Assembly: GCF_022201045.2 (NCBI RefSeq)
Contig: NC_068558.1
Location: forward strand, 51,873,501 to 51,937,500
Direction: 5' to 3'
Source of the DNA: Citrus sinensis
Taxonomy: Eukaryota; Streptophyta; Magnoliopsida; Sapindales; Rutaceae
DNA length: 64,000 nucleotides
Below are positions 49,016 to 62,200 of this stretch, one piece after another. The notes beneath the pieces were generated by a model, which saw only the letters and a list, made by a program, of their open reading frames with translations, had not been told where the DNA came from and did not search any database. The translations under genes and the position numbers were made by a program. Within the stretch, counting starts at the first letter, position 1, and each line of letters starts with the position of its first letter.

Positions 49016-51181
49016 ATGGAAGGAGAAAAATCGTCAGCAGGTGCAGGTGTAGGTATACCAAACTACGAGGTACAAGCTTCGTTCACAACGGCTGAGGCTG
49101 AGGCTGCCGCTGCGGCTGCGGCTGCACAAGGGATGGGATCATTTGTTCATGATTTCGATGAAAATCATGAGCATCAGGTCTTAAGTTTCATGGGCGCTCC
49201 TCCTTCTAACTCCCACTCACACTACTCTTCTCCCATATCTCTTCACCCTCTTATCATTAATAGCCGCCACTCCACCGAAAACTCTGCCCTAGGGTTTACT
49301 CATACTAGTAATCACGACCATCATCATCAGGTGGTTTATTTGTTTGATCATTACTTTGCTTGCTTCTGCTTCCTAATTAATTAAATTTATACAATTGTTA
49401 TTTGATTGCTTTTGTATTTTGGTTCTTTAATAATGGAAATTTCGTAGGTAGGGCCATTGAATCCAAGGGCTGTTAACAACGAAAATTGCACCAGTAATCA
49501 TGCTAGCGACGAAGGCCACAATTCATGGTACATAGATATATCTCCTTATTAATTTTTTTTTTACATATTTTTACTCCCCCCCCCCCCCCCCTTCTTCTTA
49601 ATTTAATTTCCACGGATCTAATTTCTTTCTTCTTTATATATATATATGTATGTGTGTATGTGTGTCTCTGTCTCTGTGTGTGTGTCTGGGAGAGATGTTG
49701 CTTCGGTGCTGTCATATATATATTCATCATCTTTTCTAATATGGTCTCTCTCTCTCTATAGTTCATAATATATATATATATAGTGGGTTCTGATTCTGAA
49801 GATGCAAGTCCTTGATACACATTGATAGCAAAATCCACATATATATGTCTATATATATCAATAGATGACTGATCTAACTTTATGCTAATTAATTATAAAG
49901 CAAATTAACTAAAAACCATAGCCTGAGCTTTCAGGTGGAGGAGCTCATCATCGTCAGAGAAAATCAATAAGGTGAAGGCAAGAAGAAAGCTTAGAGAACC
50001 AAGGTTTTGTTTCCAAACAAGGAGTGATGTGGATGTGCTTGATGACGGTTACAAATGGAGAAAATATGGCCAAAAGATCGTGAAAAATAGCCTTCATCCC
50101 AGGTACTTACAATTACTTTTAATATCCATTCAATATTTCATTCCATCACTTTTTCATTCATTATGAATCAACACCTATTATCAGTCTCTAATTTTAAGTC
50201 TATACATATGTAAATTGTTTCAGAATTAATATCAAAACAAGATAATAGAGAATATTTTTGGTACACTGTCTTCGCCATTTAGGCTTGTTTTAATCATTGA
50301 AGCAAAGAAAAAGGACTTTGCAGGTGCTGGGTGCTGCTTTTGTTCAGGCATATATTTCTTTTCTTTAACAGTTGGTGGAACACGTACATCCATAGGATAT
50401 AGGTTGATTTTGCCTTCTTCAGATTTAAGTATACCATAATATGTCTCAAATCTTGGCTTTTGGTCTTTTAACTTTTTGATGTAAGATCTTAGAAACAACT
50501 TAAGAATTGCATTAACATACAATTTTTATTCTACGTACCCAATATGTAGTCTTATTGCATAAACACCGTGATTAATTTTGATAAAATTGAAACCGTCAAT
50601 TCATGAAGACATTCAATCGAGTAAAGACTTAATAAGAAGAGTCCAGTGCGTAATGAACTTTCATAAATGCTGTTACAGACTCAAGTAGTTAATTGATGTG
50701 TCAAATACAAAAAATGTACTAGTTTCATATGAACATTATTATATCTAAAATGAAACATTTGTAACGTTTTGCATGCATGGGGGCATGCTTAATGGTACAA
50801 GAAATACAGCCATATTCTAAGATTGACATTTTGAGGACCTCATAGCTGGTTATGAGCTGATTGAAAGCTATTATCAAACGAACTATCATTATAATTTGTG
50901 CAAATTTTCTTTTCTGCAAAGCTTGGTATTGTCATAATTAACCAATTAATTAATTAATTTGAAAAAAAATGCTTAATAATATTGGTCTCATTGATTCTTC
51001 GGATCTAATTAATTGCAGGAGTTATTATCGTTGTACACACAATAACTGTCGAGTGAAGAAGAGGGTTGAACGATTATCAGAAGATTGTCGAATGGTGATA
51101 ACTACTTATGAAGGTAGACACAACCACTCTCCTTGTGATGACTCAAATTCATCCGATCACGAATGCTTTGCCCACTTTTAA
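49016..51181 (+). CDS. WRKY12: WRKY transcription factor, group IIc, WRKY12-like
   Basis: DNA-binding regulator of W-box genes; Arabidopsis WRKY12 represses pith secondary-wall formation and affects flowering time. Seen: four exons, 49016-49330, 49448-49527, 49935-50102 and 51019-51181, giving 241 residues. WRKYGQK is at 173-179 and the zinc-finger ligands are C193-X4-C198-X23-H222-X-H224. The intron splitting the WRKY domain after HPR is at the conserved position. The block [20 protein letters not shown] and the finger [18 protein letters not shown] identify WRKY12 among group IIc. The N-terminal region is variable: it has an alanine run (about residues 29-36) and His/Ser-rich stretches. WRKYGQK is followed by IVKN, where the usual form is VVKN, a mild change. 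Intron 3 (50103-51018) carries an antisense coding-like stretch. Confidence 0.95.
50232..50522 (-). pseudogene. Coding-like fragment, antisense within WRKY12 intron 3
   Basis: An open frame of about 96 codons on the opposite strand of the intron. From about residue 16 it reads like a real protein: [20 protein letters not shown], then [20 protein letters not shown] and [20 protein letters not shown]. It lacks introns and a clear start, so it is probably an inserted exon or retrocopied fragment. I do not recognise the parent family. Confidence 0.4.
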
Positions 51182-52259
51182 TTAGCAGCAGCTATCTGGC
51201 TTAATCTTCAGTGAACGTAATTATCATTGTTGTAATGGTTAATTATATATATATAATTTAATTAGTGCGACAATCTTAATTTGTTTCCAAGTACATCTGG
51301 GATTTCCTCCATGTATTATATATGATTCTCCTTCGAGATTAATCCACCTGGAATGAATTAGAGTGCTTTCACTGTCACTTAGTCTTTGTAGCGATCATAA
51401 TAGTTTGAACTAGAGTTTGTGAAGTATATATGTTGATATATATGAAGTATAAACAACGAGTGATGCTGGAATAAAACTTACCAGTAACGTCAAAATATCA
51501 AAAACATATCCCCACTTGGTTGATTTTGCATGTTTACATAATTCTTTGAATTCAACAAATAGACATACAATTATCCATTTTGAATTCCAATAGATACGTG
51601 TGTGTGTGTGTGTGTGTTTAAATACAGTATACATACAGATAAATGTAACACGTGACTGATGAACATCATCAAATTGAACTTTCGATTAGTTATAATTTTA
51701 TCCATCCACAAGATTTTGATAGGATGCAACTAATTATCAATTTATAATCGAAATTAAAGATTGAATGAGAAAGATGATGAAGCTTTATTAGCAATCGAAT
51801 AAGGGTGAAGTATTAACAGTGCAGCTGGAGCTGGTTTAGGTTGCAATAATTCCCAAGAGTAAGGCTGTAACAGTACTAAAGGGTATGGCATTTGATGGCT
51901 GCTGGCATATATAGCTCCACCCCCCACCCGAAAAAAAAAAAATCCCATGGCCATGGATGAGGACAGGGATTAGGATGCGGATGAGCTTAAGTTGTTGCCA
52001 CCACAGGCCACTGGACCGCCGGCCGAAACATTGGCATCCAATGAAATTTCAAGATAGGGAGACTCATATTGTTTATCATCTCCAAGATTACACGCAAATT
52101 CAGTACTATGCGAACATCTTCAGGATTGAACACTGAATATAACAGTTTATATGAAACAGCATCACGTAAGGGATTTCAAAATATACATGTCCCTATCCCT
52201 AGTAGTAGGTACCGCTGGGTCTCAAAATTTTCCCAAATATGAATCGAATTATGATCTTA
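51182..52259. other. Spacer downstream of WRKY12
   Basis: WRKY12 3' UTR, then AT-rich DNA with a (GT)n run at about 51599-51618 and a poly-C/poly-A run near 51917-51942. No gene is seen. Confidence 0.5.
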
Positions 52260-53660
52260 CCATTCTATATCACGATTACTAAGGCTCCAGGAATGTCAGT
52301 GGATGATCTAGAAAACTCCAATATCTTAGAGATAATCTCCGCTGGATTCTCAAGATACAACCCCCACTTAATAGTCACTTTCTCCAAGACATGTCCATTC
52401 TTAAGCGGAAAACACATCAGCGTAAGGTCATTCTCAAAACCTTCACATCAAGGAGCTCAGCGGCTTTGAGATGATTGGTCAAATGTGAAATAGCCTTACT
52501 TGTAGGAATAAGAATGATTGAATGTATTTATTAACTAAATTAGATGGGAATGAGAATTAAGTATCTGAATCCCACACACTTTTGAAATTAGCAAACGAAA
52601 TTTGATTCCCAAAGGGATTACAATTTCCTAATTTCATAAGTAAACACACTATAAGCCTATTTTATCAAGTTTTCATTTCTAGAAAACTATTTCTCCCCAT
52701 TAAATTTTAATAGTTCCCAAATTATCCTTAATTAAATTTAAAAAATATAAATACAAAAAAATCAAAACAAATTTCATCAAATTCTTAAATCCATCAACAT
52801 CAAAACCTACCCACAGAGAGGAAAACACCCCCTTATTGCCTCTAGAGCTGTAGCTAGTTGCCGATTGGCCAGTATCTTGTCTTTTATGGTTGATTTATTA
52901 TCTTAGATTTTGTTAGTTTAATTTTTTATTATTTATTTATTGTTCACATCTTGTTTTAATTGTATAAAGAGAAAAAAAGTTAGTTTTCGCCTAATCTGCA
53001 CTTGTTAAGTTAATTATTTGTGGGTTCCTTTCCTAACAAAACCCAATGACATCAACTAATCTTTTACTATTTCTAGGAATGAAAAAAATAAAATAATGAA
53101 CAAAACTTTCTCAAATGTAATTAGTAATTTCAAACATATAATATTGCGGAGTCCTTCGAATATCTTATACATATCGTACTGACACTCTTCAAGCATAACA
53201 TGCTGAGTTAGAGAGTCAATATGCTAAAATCCACATTCAGCAAAGAGTTTGGATCCTGAAAGTCGAAGTCCTTTAGCGATCATTACAAATTTCTCTTTGC
53301 TAACGGACTAGTAATATGCATAGATGTGAGACTTCGACAAAGAACCTTTAACTCACAGTTCTCTAAACCATCACCACCGTGATCATTACAACCATTATTT
53401 ATAATAAGATTCTTCAAATTAGCAGAACAAACAGAAAGAATCTTCAAATCACGAAAAACATAAGATTGCAGACTCAAATCCTCAATACATGAACAACTTG
53501 AGATAAAGTTTCGAAGTGAAGTACTATCTTTTAACTCAATATTGTTTAGGAAAAGAGACCTGATGCAGTTAAAACTCCAAAGGGCAGAAATTCACAAGTT
53601 AAAAGACAATGCGGTAACTCAATGACTGTCTTTGGGAACACAATCAAAGCAATGGCTTAC
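52260..53660 (-). pseudogene. Decayed F-box/LRR/FBD-type gene
   Basis: Minus-strand remnants, in the right order, of a plant F-box protein with leucine-rich repeats and an FBD domain. At 53283-53580 the frame reads FNCIRSLFLNNIELKDSTSL, then SCSCIEDLSLQSYVFRDLKI and CSANLKNLIINN. Upstream of it, another frame reads VIELPHCLLTCEFLP. At about 52285-52425 the FBD part reads NGHVLEKVTIKWGLYLENPA and EIISKILEFSRSSTD. Frameshifts, stops and ~800 bases of unrelated AT-rich sequence between the parts show it is broken. The F-box itself is not visible. Confidence 0.65.
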
Positions 53661-54444
53661 ACATTTCATCTTCGAGTTCATCATTGACTATTTAAATAGA
53701 GCAAGTTTTTACTTTGTCAGACCAAATTTTATGGAAAATGCTGAAGTTTAATGAAGGCATTGAAACCCATAAAAAAAAAAAAAAACTCTTTGATTTAATA
53801 GTCATAAATTAATAATCTCTATTATATAATAATTTTCTGTGGTTCCGACTTAGCCAAAAGGTTAATTTAATAAAATAATATTTAAAAAAAAACTGCTACA
53901 ATTTTGGGGTCTTATTCATATCATAAGTTAATAATTTACAGAAGTTATAAATCTCATGTTATGATATTTTATTAAATAAGATATCACTCCATTGTTATTT
54001 TTTTCTTGAAATTTAAATATAATTGGATCTCATGTTTAACTTTATTTATCCAGGCTAATATTGCAAGAATTTTTTTTGTATATTTAATTTATCTTTAGTG
54101 GATTAATTTATCTTTATTGATTAGATTGGTAAAATATAGTAAGTTTTTAATTGATTGAAATGTATGTTCATCGAATTGTATATATAGCCTATAAATCAAT
54201 GAATTACTAATTTTTCTATTAATTAATACCTTTTTAAATTAATAAAATTTATATGGTCTTGACATTATTAATTAATTTATAGAGATTTTACTGTACTTAT
54301 GTCTTGTTTTAATTTTGAATCTAGTGAAAAAAATAATAATTTTGATAAATGGACTTTTGATATGAAGTGTATAGTTGAGCTCCTAACACACTCTTATGAA
54401 ACCCTAATTATCATGTTAATAGCCTTACCTTTATTAAAACAATA

Positions 54445-54618
54445 ATGTTAGGGATCTCGACATTTAAATCCGAACTTGAGTCTCAATGCTATGTGCCACT
54501 TATCTATTGGACGATAGATTTTATAGCTAGTAAAATTACTTAACCACCATCCAATAAATGAATGACACGTCAATTGGGACTCAAATTGGAATTTAAATGT
54601 TGAGATACCTAGCATCGT
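54445..54618. mobile_element. Short MITE-like inverted repeat
   Basis: The left arm atgttagggatctcgacatt and the right arm complement (aacatttaaattcc...gatacctagcat) pair over about 65 bases with mismatches. The centre is about 40 bases. No clean target duplication was found. Confidence 0.55.
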
Positions 54619-55619
54619 TCTTATTAAAATTGCAAAAAAGGATAAAACATTATAATAAAGTTAATTAAATTTAAACATACTTTTTGATAATTAATAAGTT
54701 AATTAAATTTTACACATACTTTTTAATCATCAATTAGATTTTACACAATCTTTTTAATAATAAAGTTGGATAATTTATTACTTCATTGTCTCAAAATTAT
54801 TTTGATTTTATTAAAAAAATAATTATATCATAAATCAAGATTTAAAAAGATGAGAGGATCCATTATTTGTAGGTGTAAACATATTTTAATTTAGTTCAAT
54901 TCATAATTGTCCTTTATCTTGTTTCATCTAGTAATAGAAGTATGATAGGAGAAAAAAAAAAGTTTTATAAGGATTGTAAAGGGGTGCGGAAAGCATTACT
55001 CTTAACTTTAAGCCAAATAAATTGGACCGGTCCAGGAATTACAAAACCCGCTTGAGGTTATCGGGATAACCCACACATATCGACACACAGCAGCCGTGAA
55101 GACGATTCACCGCGGCCTAGGATAAATTGTGTCTGATACAACAGAATTACATGAACAAGGAAGCTAAGGGCGAGAGCCAAACATAACATGAATCCGGAAA
55201 CAATCTCAAGCAACGAGAATATGTGATGAATAATGTGCTCCGGAAGATTGCCGAGTCTATTAATAGTAATTCCATTTTATCACTCCTCCTCCTCCTCCTC
55301 CTCTATTAATAGTAACAATTTATTATTATTATGAATAATAATAATAATGATTATAAAAATGATAATTATTATTTCAAAATGAGAATTAAATGATTATAAA
55401 TAATCATAATAATAATGATTATTAAAGATAAAATGAGAATTTCAAAATTTAGGCGGAGGTAATATGGTCACTTTAAAGAAAGAGATTAATAATTATAAAA
55501 ATGATAATTCTGATTTATAATCATTTAAGGTTAATTTAGTAATTTGTAATAATTCATTGCGATTTCTAGATATAGCAAATACATCAATGACAATACAGTT
55601 CATTCTAATTCTGATTCTT

Positions 55620-55770
55620 ACAGTTGAAATAAACAATTTATTTTGATTCTCATTCTCTATTCCGATTCAAAATAAACAGTTTATTTTAATTCTTATTTCC
55701 TATTCCGATTCTAGCTCATTCTCATTCCCTATTTCGATTCAAAATAAACAATTTATTTTGATTATTATTT
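55620..55770. repeat. Imperfect tandem repeat
   Basis: Three copies of a block of the form 'attcaaaataaacaatttattttgatt' followed by 'ctcattcyctattccg', with small differences. Confidence 0.7.
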
Positions 55771-56213
55771 CTCATTTTGATTATACTCCACTATGATTTC
55801 GGCTCATTTCGACTATTGATTAATAAACGCACCAATAATGTTAAAGATACATTTCGGTGGGTCTCTATGAGTCTATTGTCTAGCCCCTTTTTTTTCCTTC
55901 AATTAAAGTAAGGGATTGGGAAATTCCGGCGACAGAAATTAGTATGGTGGTTGACCAAATTAATTAATTTCCATTCAAAACAAGAATTTAATTTATTTAT
56001 TTTCGGGTATTTAAGTAATTTTAATTAAAAAGAATTTTACGTGGAATTTAAAGAGGAGTCAAAAGGACCCAGACCTATTTACATTCACCACTGGCTTTGA
56101 ACAATGGAACTTACCGGCCCAGTTATTTCTTCTTCTAATTTCTAAAAAGTGAAATATCCAATCAAATGAAATAAAATAAACGTGCTAGCTTCTCCGATAG
56201 CACAAATTTCGCG

Positions 56214-59200
56214 ATGAATTCATCATCTTTTTCTAAGTTCTTGAAGATTTACGGTATGCACACGGTTTACATTTTATTCTCAAATGCTGTTGTATATTGA
56301 TTTCTGGGCAAATTTGTAGGTTACGACATCGTTTTGGGATTGATCGCTACATTTTATGTACTCGCGATGCCGTATACGAAAGTTGAAGAGAGTTTCAATG
56401 TTCAGGTGTTCGAATTATCTTTTCTTTCTATTTAGTAAATTAACCACTTATTTTTTTGACCGGAAGAGTATTAACCACCTGTTTTTGCCAATAGAATGTA
56501 CGTAATAAAAGAATCGTTGAATTTTAAATTATAGATTTTTTTCTTTCTTTCTTTCTTTCTTTCAATTTTTTTTTTTAATTGTGCTGGAGTTTTTGACTTA
56601 TCCAAGAGTAATTGGAAGCTTGAATCTATGAGATACAAATTCTTTGAATTTTAATATTTGCGGGGCATAATTAATATTAAGACATTTGGTATTTTTATTT
56701 CAAAATTATCAGGATTTCCTGTTTTGCTTTGCTTCTTCTTCTTCTAACTTATTTTTACCCGCTATGCTTTATTGTCTTCTGTCAAGGCAATGCATGATAT
56801 TCTTTATCACCGGCATCACTTAGATATTGTAAGTTTACTTGCTATACTTTCAAATCAATATTTATTTTTATCTTTGTTTTTAAAACTAAGCTGCAATGGG
56901 ATGTAATGTATGGGGGTTTAAATGTTTACGTCTTGTATCAGTATGATCATTTGGAGTTCCCTGGAGTTGTTCCTCGCACTTTCATTGGTAAGCTTCATAT
57001 ATTCCCAGGTGTAGTGAAATTGTTTTAGTCTTTTGACAGTCTTGTGAAATAGTGGAGTAACTTGATAGAAATGCTGGGGCAATACAACCCCATCACATAG
57101 CATGTTTTAATTGTAACAGAAAACTATTCCATTTGTTTTCTTGGTTTTTAGTAGTTTATCTATGTTCCAAGTTTTGTTGCTTTACTCACATCCAGTTCAG
57201 AGTTCAACCATCTTATGCTCCAAGCTCTTCCCAATGTATTGGGAATGGTTTACTTGTTATAAATAACCTTAATTATTAGTACGTGTGTACATGAATTGTC
57301 CCTTGCGTTTTACAACTTGAGATTTTAATATCCTTCAATGTACTATTTATGTGAATAATTATTTGAATAATTCTAGAATGCTATGCTAATCAACCTCTAA
57401 CTATAATTTTTTATTTTTTGGCAGGAGCGTTGCTCGTATCAGTTTTGGCATCTCCAATTATCTTAGTAATGAGCTTCTTGCACTTACCAAAGACACATGG
57501 TCTTATTGCAGGTTGTTTTACAGAATGCTTAGTTACATTCATGAAGTTTGTCTTGGAAGCAGTGAAATAGATTCTTTTGAGGTGCTGTACCATGTGATAT
57601 CTAAAACATAAAATTGTCGTTTCACTTGCTGTTGTCTTTTCTTTCTATTTTAGTTAATGTTAACTGTAGCACTTCTTTGGCTTGAATTAGAGAATGTCAG
57701 CAGTGCAGATCATCTCAGTTTTGGGTCTTGTGACACTGAATATGGTTCTCACAGTGACAATTCACTTTTCAGTTTTGTTATATACTGAAGTAATCTGAAA
57801 ATAAATCCAAAAAAACACTTTTGTCACCCTTTGAAGCATTGTTTCCTTTATTACCATGCTACATTAGCTCATGGTACATCCCTTATGAATCCTTGTCAAT
57901 CATTTTGGAATTCTTTTGCATCATTCTTGAACTCTTCTAGCCCTATGTATGTTTCAGGTATATGTATATGTCTATATGCATAGTTTTCATTTTTAAACTT
58001 TAGTTGTGTTCTGACTTCTTATCCAGTTTTATAATTCAATCATTTCTGCAATTGACCGACTTATTTAGTTTGTGTTTTGTAGTACGTTTGGCATTGGGTT
58101 GCATCACACTGTCTACGCTGCGCTTCTTCCGTGCTCAGGTTTTTACTTTTGTTTTATTTTTAACTATGTTTATGTTTACCTACTATACTCTTTAAGGGGT
58201 AATCATTTATTAAATTATGAACCAAAGTTATTGTTTATATACCCAACCTATGTGGTAAGAATTGTTCTTTTTTTGGCTGGAGGATGATGTTTCAATCTCA
58301 ATTGAACTAGTGGCCATTGTAATGTCAGAACTTGCAGCCAAACACTATTTCTGATTATGATATTTATAAGTCACATACTCCACTTAGACTCTGAGACCAT
58401 AGAATTTTCGTATTTAGTTGGTTTTGGTGGTGTTGCAGTAGATCCTTTTCTAAGGAACGTGCTTTCCATGTGTTTTCAGCATGCTATATAATTGGAGGGT
58501 TGGAAATTGGTAATGCAGTTTAAAATATGTCTATCAACAAATTATTTCTCTTTAAATAAAATCTCTTCTGGTTGCATAGGGGAAACAATGGTTAAACCAC
58601 TTGCGCTGCATATTATGGCTAACTTATCCTACATAAATTTTAAAGTTTGAGTCTATTGATGATTGATTCTTATAAAAGAAGATATATATCTTATATAATT
58701 GAGTTATTAAGGTCAAATTTCTTGTAGCAGGTTAGATACAAGTTTGGAAGCCAAGTAGAAGCCTTCTTTGTGATACTAACTGCATTTCAGTTTCACTTGT
58801 TATTCTATTGCACTCGTCCTCTTCCTAATATCCTAGCTTTGGGTATAGGTAATTACTCCTTGTCTTTAACTCCCTTTATGTTTTCCTTGCAAAACTAGTG
58901 AGTTTATTTTCCTATGAAAGCTTGAAATTGTAGTTTTTATGGACTATATAGAAGTGAGCATTATCTGGAGAAATTTAATAGGTTGCACTTTATACTTATC
59001 TAATTATTTAAATCACAAGAAAGTTTCCAGCCTCAAAACGATTATATGAAATTTGTAATTGTTTAGTGTAATTCTGTTATTTTATCTTTGGAGGTGTTTC
59101 AGATATTTTTCATAGTCAACGTGTGATGGACTCTAAGTTTCAACACTTGGGAATTGGGTTTTAGGCTGTGGCTTAAAATTGATGGGACTCGTCATCATTT

Positions 59201-62200
59201 TTTTTTTCAGTGTTAAGAAATTAGAAAGTGTCCATGCACTCTTCTGGACTTGGTACGTTTATTTTTGTGCTGTTCCAGATTTTTTATTGAATAATGTGAC
59301 GGTGGATCTCAACTGTGTGTCAAACTATAGTGTCTGTCTAGTGAATGTTTCATGCATGTTAATTGACCTGTGCGATTAATATCTATGCTCCCAAAGGGAA
59401 AGCTGTGAGAACTATACTACCAACCCATGTGCAGAGTACCAGTGATGATCTTTTTAATTCTGTAAAAGAATTAAGCATTTATAATCTTTAAGAAGAAGTT
59501 CATATTTTCTTCGGGTCATATCTACCTAGTTTATTATCTTTATTGGCTAGAAAAGGTTGTGTGTGCAGTTTTCTCTTGTTTTGAACCCTTTCTACATTCA
59601 AGCGATGCAGAAAGGGTTTCTGGAGAAAAAGAAAAAAGAAAAAGAAAGTGATGGACACATTTTAAAATAACTGTTGCTAACTCTTTTTCCTCAATTTTGT
59701 GCAGTCAATCTGGCTTATGGGTTTTGGCTCAAAGGGGACTTTTATGCCGCATTAAATTGTCTGGTTTGTCTGCAGCTATTGCTCAAATTTTATAATATTT
59801 GTGGTTATGCAATGTTCATTTTCGAGAGATAGCCTTCGGTACTCCTAAATTCCCACATTGCAATGCTGGTGTGCTTATTGCATCCAATTAAAAAGTGCCA
59901 ACTGCTTTCACATGTCCAGTTCTATCATCATATTCTTTTGGCTTTTTTCAAATTTCTAACAACTTTCTGTTCTATCATGTGATTAGATTTTCAGTGCAGT
60001 TGTCTTTAGATGTGATATGGTGTTACTTCTTTGTCCTCTAGGCCTGGTGCTTTTGTTGGTATGACAATTTTTCTCTCATAATGCACATTTTATTACCACA
60101 ATTTTCTAATTTAGCGGGCATGTTTGATGAACGTTTCTGCCTTATTATAAGAACTTCAGTATGTCAATGACAGACCAAATCAATTTCATTATGGAAGGCA
60201 TTGAAATGCTGTATTGGAATGGTGCTACTGTCTGTAGGTAAATAATTTGAGTTTTTTATTTGGACTTTTATTTTTGTTTTGGGTGTTTAAATTTATGTTA
60301 AAATTGTTCATGATCTTGGTTCCTGAATTAGCATCCACTCTTGGGCAGGTCTTACAGTATTGGTTGATTCAATTATGTGGAAGAAGTTAGTGTGGCCTGA
60401 ATTCGAAGTTTTATGGTTCAATTCTGTTTTGAATCGGAGTTCTGAATGGGGTGTATCCTTCTTGGAAGAATTTTCTCTTCCATATTTTGATTGGTCATAG
60501 AATTTTACGGAGTTCTTGGATTTCCTAATGAGAAATCTACAAACCTGAGCAATATATGTTGAACTAAAATAGAAATTTTTGCATGTAGGTTCTTCTTTCT
60601 TGATTATCAATTATTATAGGTTTTTTATGTTTCCGCTGAGAAGTTTGCTCTACGACATCTAGGTAGTGATCAGCGTAAGGTTTTCTGTGTTCCTTCACTG
60701 TTTTCATTAGACACATTCCTTCCACTGGTACTTCACTTCTGCACTTCCACGCTCATTGCTGGCTGCATATCCTCTTTGTTTTGTGAGTATTGAAACTACT
60801 TGATTCCACATTGCAGCATTTTTCTGTTCTATTTTGATACTGATCTTGATTGTTCTGTGCGTCATCATGTTTGTTGCTTAAAATGTGATTCTGTCTTTTA
60901 TTTGAATGTTGTCGTATGGAACTGATCATTAATACTATAGTTGCAATATATCTAATAAGGTTTCTTCCTTGCATGAGGGGTTTGTGAAAATTTTTTGTGT
61001 ACTAGACTTCCATTTTTGTGTGGTTGTGTATTCCACTCTATATTATTGCCTATGCACATTAGCATGACCAATCAGTATGCGACTTGTTAAACATCATGTT
61101 TACAGTTGCACAATGTAAATGTTTCTTAACTGATTGCTTGAATGTGTATTTACAATTTTAATCAATCATCTTACCTCTTGTATATATGATACATAATCTT
61201 CTTCCTCCAGCCATTTATGTGTTTTAGCTAGCAATTTGTTTCTGGGGTCCACTGGTTTCCATTAAGTTATTTTTATTAATTCTGATACTTTATTTTGTAT
61301 CAGGTGCTAATTTATGTTTTTCATTTCACTCATTTTGGTCTCTAAAGACATGTTTCCATTTTTGCAGCTTGGGGCTTTACTTGATAGGAGGGTTCTGCCC
61401 TTCGTTATCCCAGTTTTCACTTTTGTGTTACTTTACTCTAAGCTTCCTCACAAGGTATTGCACATGGAGATTTAGTGATTTGTCTGGTATATACATTAGT
61501 ATGAACTCAATAGCATAATCATATTTTTTAATGATACAGGAGCTTCGTTTTATTATTAGTTCAGTTCCAATTTTCAACTTGTCTGCGGCGGTTGCAGCTA
61601 GCCGAATGTATGTTACTTGCGGTTTCTTCATCATAATCTGAAATAATTTTTCTTGCTTTATCTTTTTGTATGCACTCAATTAGATCACTGTCTCTCATGT
61701 ATTTCTCAATTTTAAAACTTTTTTGTTTTCAAATGCTAATAGACTTTATAATTTCTTGTACACAGCTTCATGAATAGGAAAAAAGCTTTCTGGAAGTTGC
61801 TTAGCATTATTTTGATAGGATTTCTTTTGATCAGGTTGGAAGAGGTTGTTTTACTTTATGATAGTATATTACTTCCTCCATGTTTACTTATTTTATGTTC
61901 TTTAGTCTAGGGTGCACAGCTGTAACTTTCATGGCGTCCTATGAGAATTATCCCAGTGGTTATGCTTTAAAGTATTTACATCAAATCGGTGAGTTCTCTT
62001 TTCCTCTTCCAAAACTAAATGAATACTGCTGTCACACTAGTAAAGATATTGCACGTGGTAAAAGTATATGACGTCCTCAGTAGAAAACGTATATGAAAGA
62101 ACAAATTTTAGGACCTCTGCTTGTTCTAAGATTTATAGAATATACTTTTTTGTTGAGAGCCATACGTTGTGGTGTTATTTTGTTTGGATTGTCAAGTAAA

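Larger units (their letters stand above)
53661..56213. other. AT-rich intergenic region with simple and tandem repeats
   Basis: Contains a short inverted-repeat MITE at about 54445-54618, (CTC)n at about 55279-55302, (AAT)n at 55320-55440 and a ~45-70-bp imperfect tandem repeat at about 55620-55770. The last ~150 bases are the probable promoter and leader of the ALG12 gene. Confidence 0.5.

Noticed and set aside
49503-49838. 111-codon antisense ORF in WRKY12 intron 2.
   Set aside because: Made of TA, GT and C repeats; low-complexity translation.
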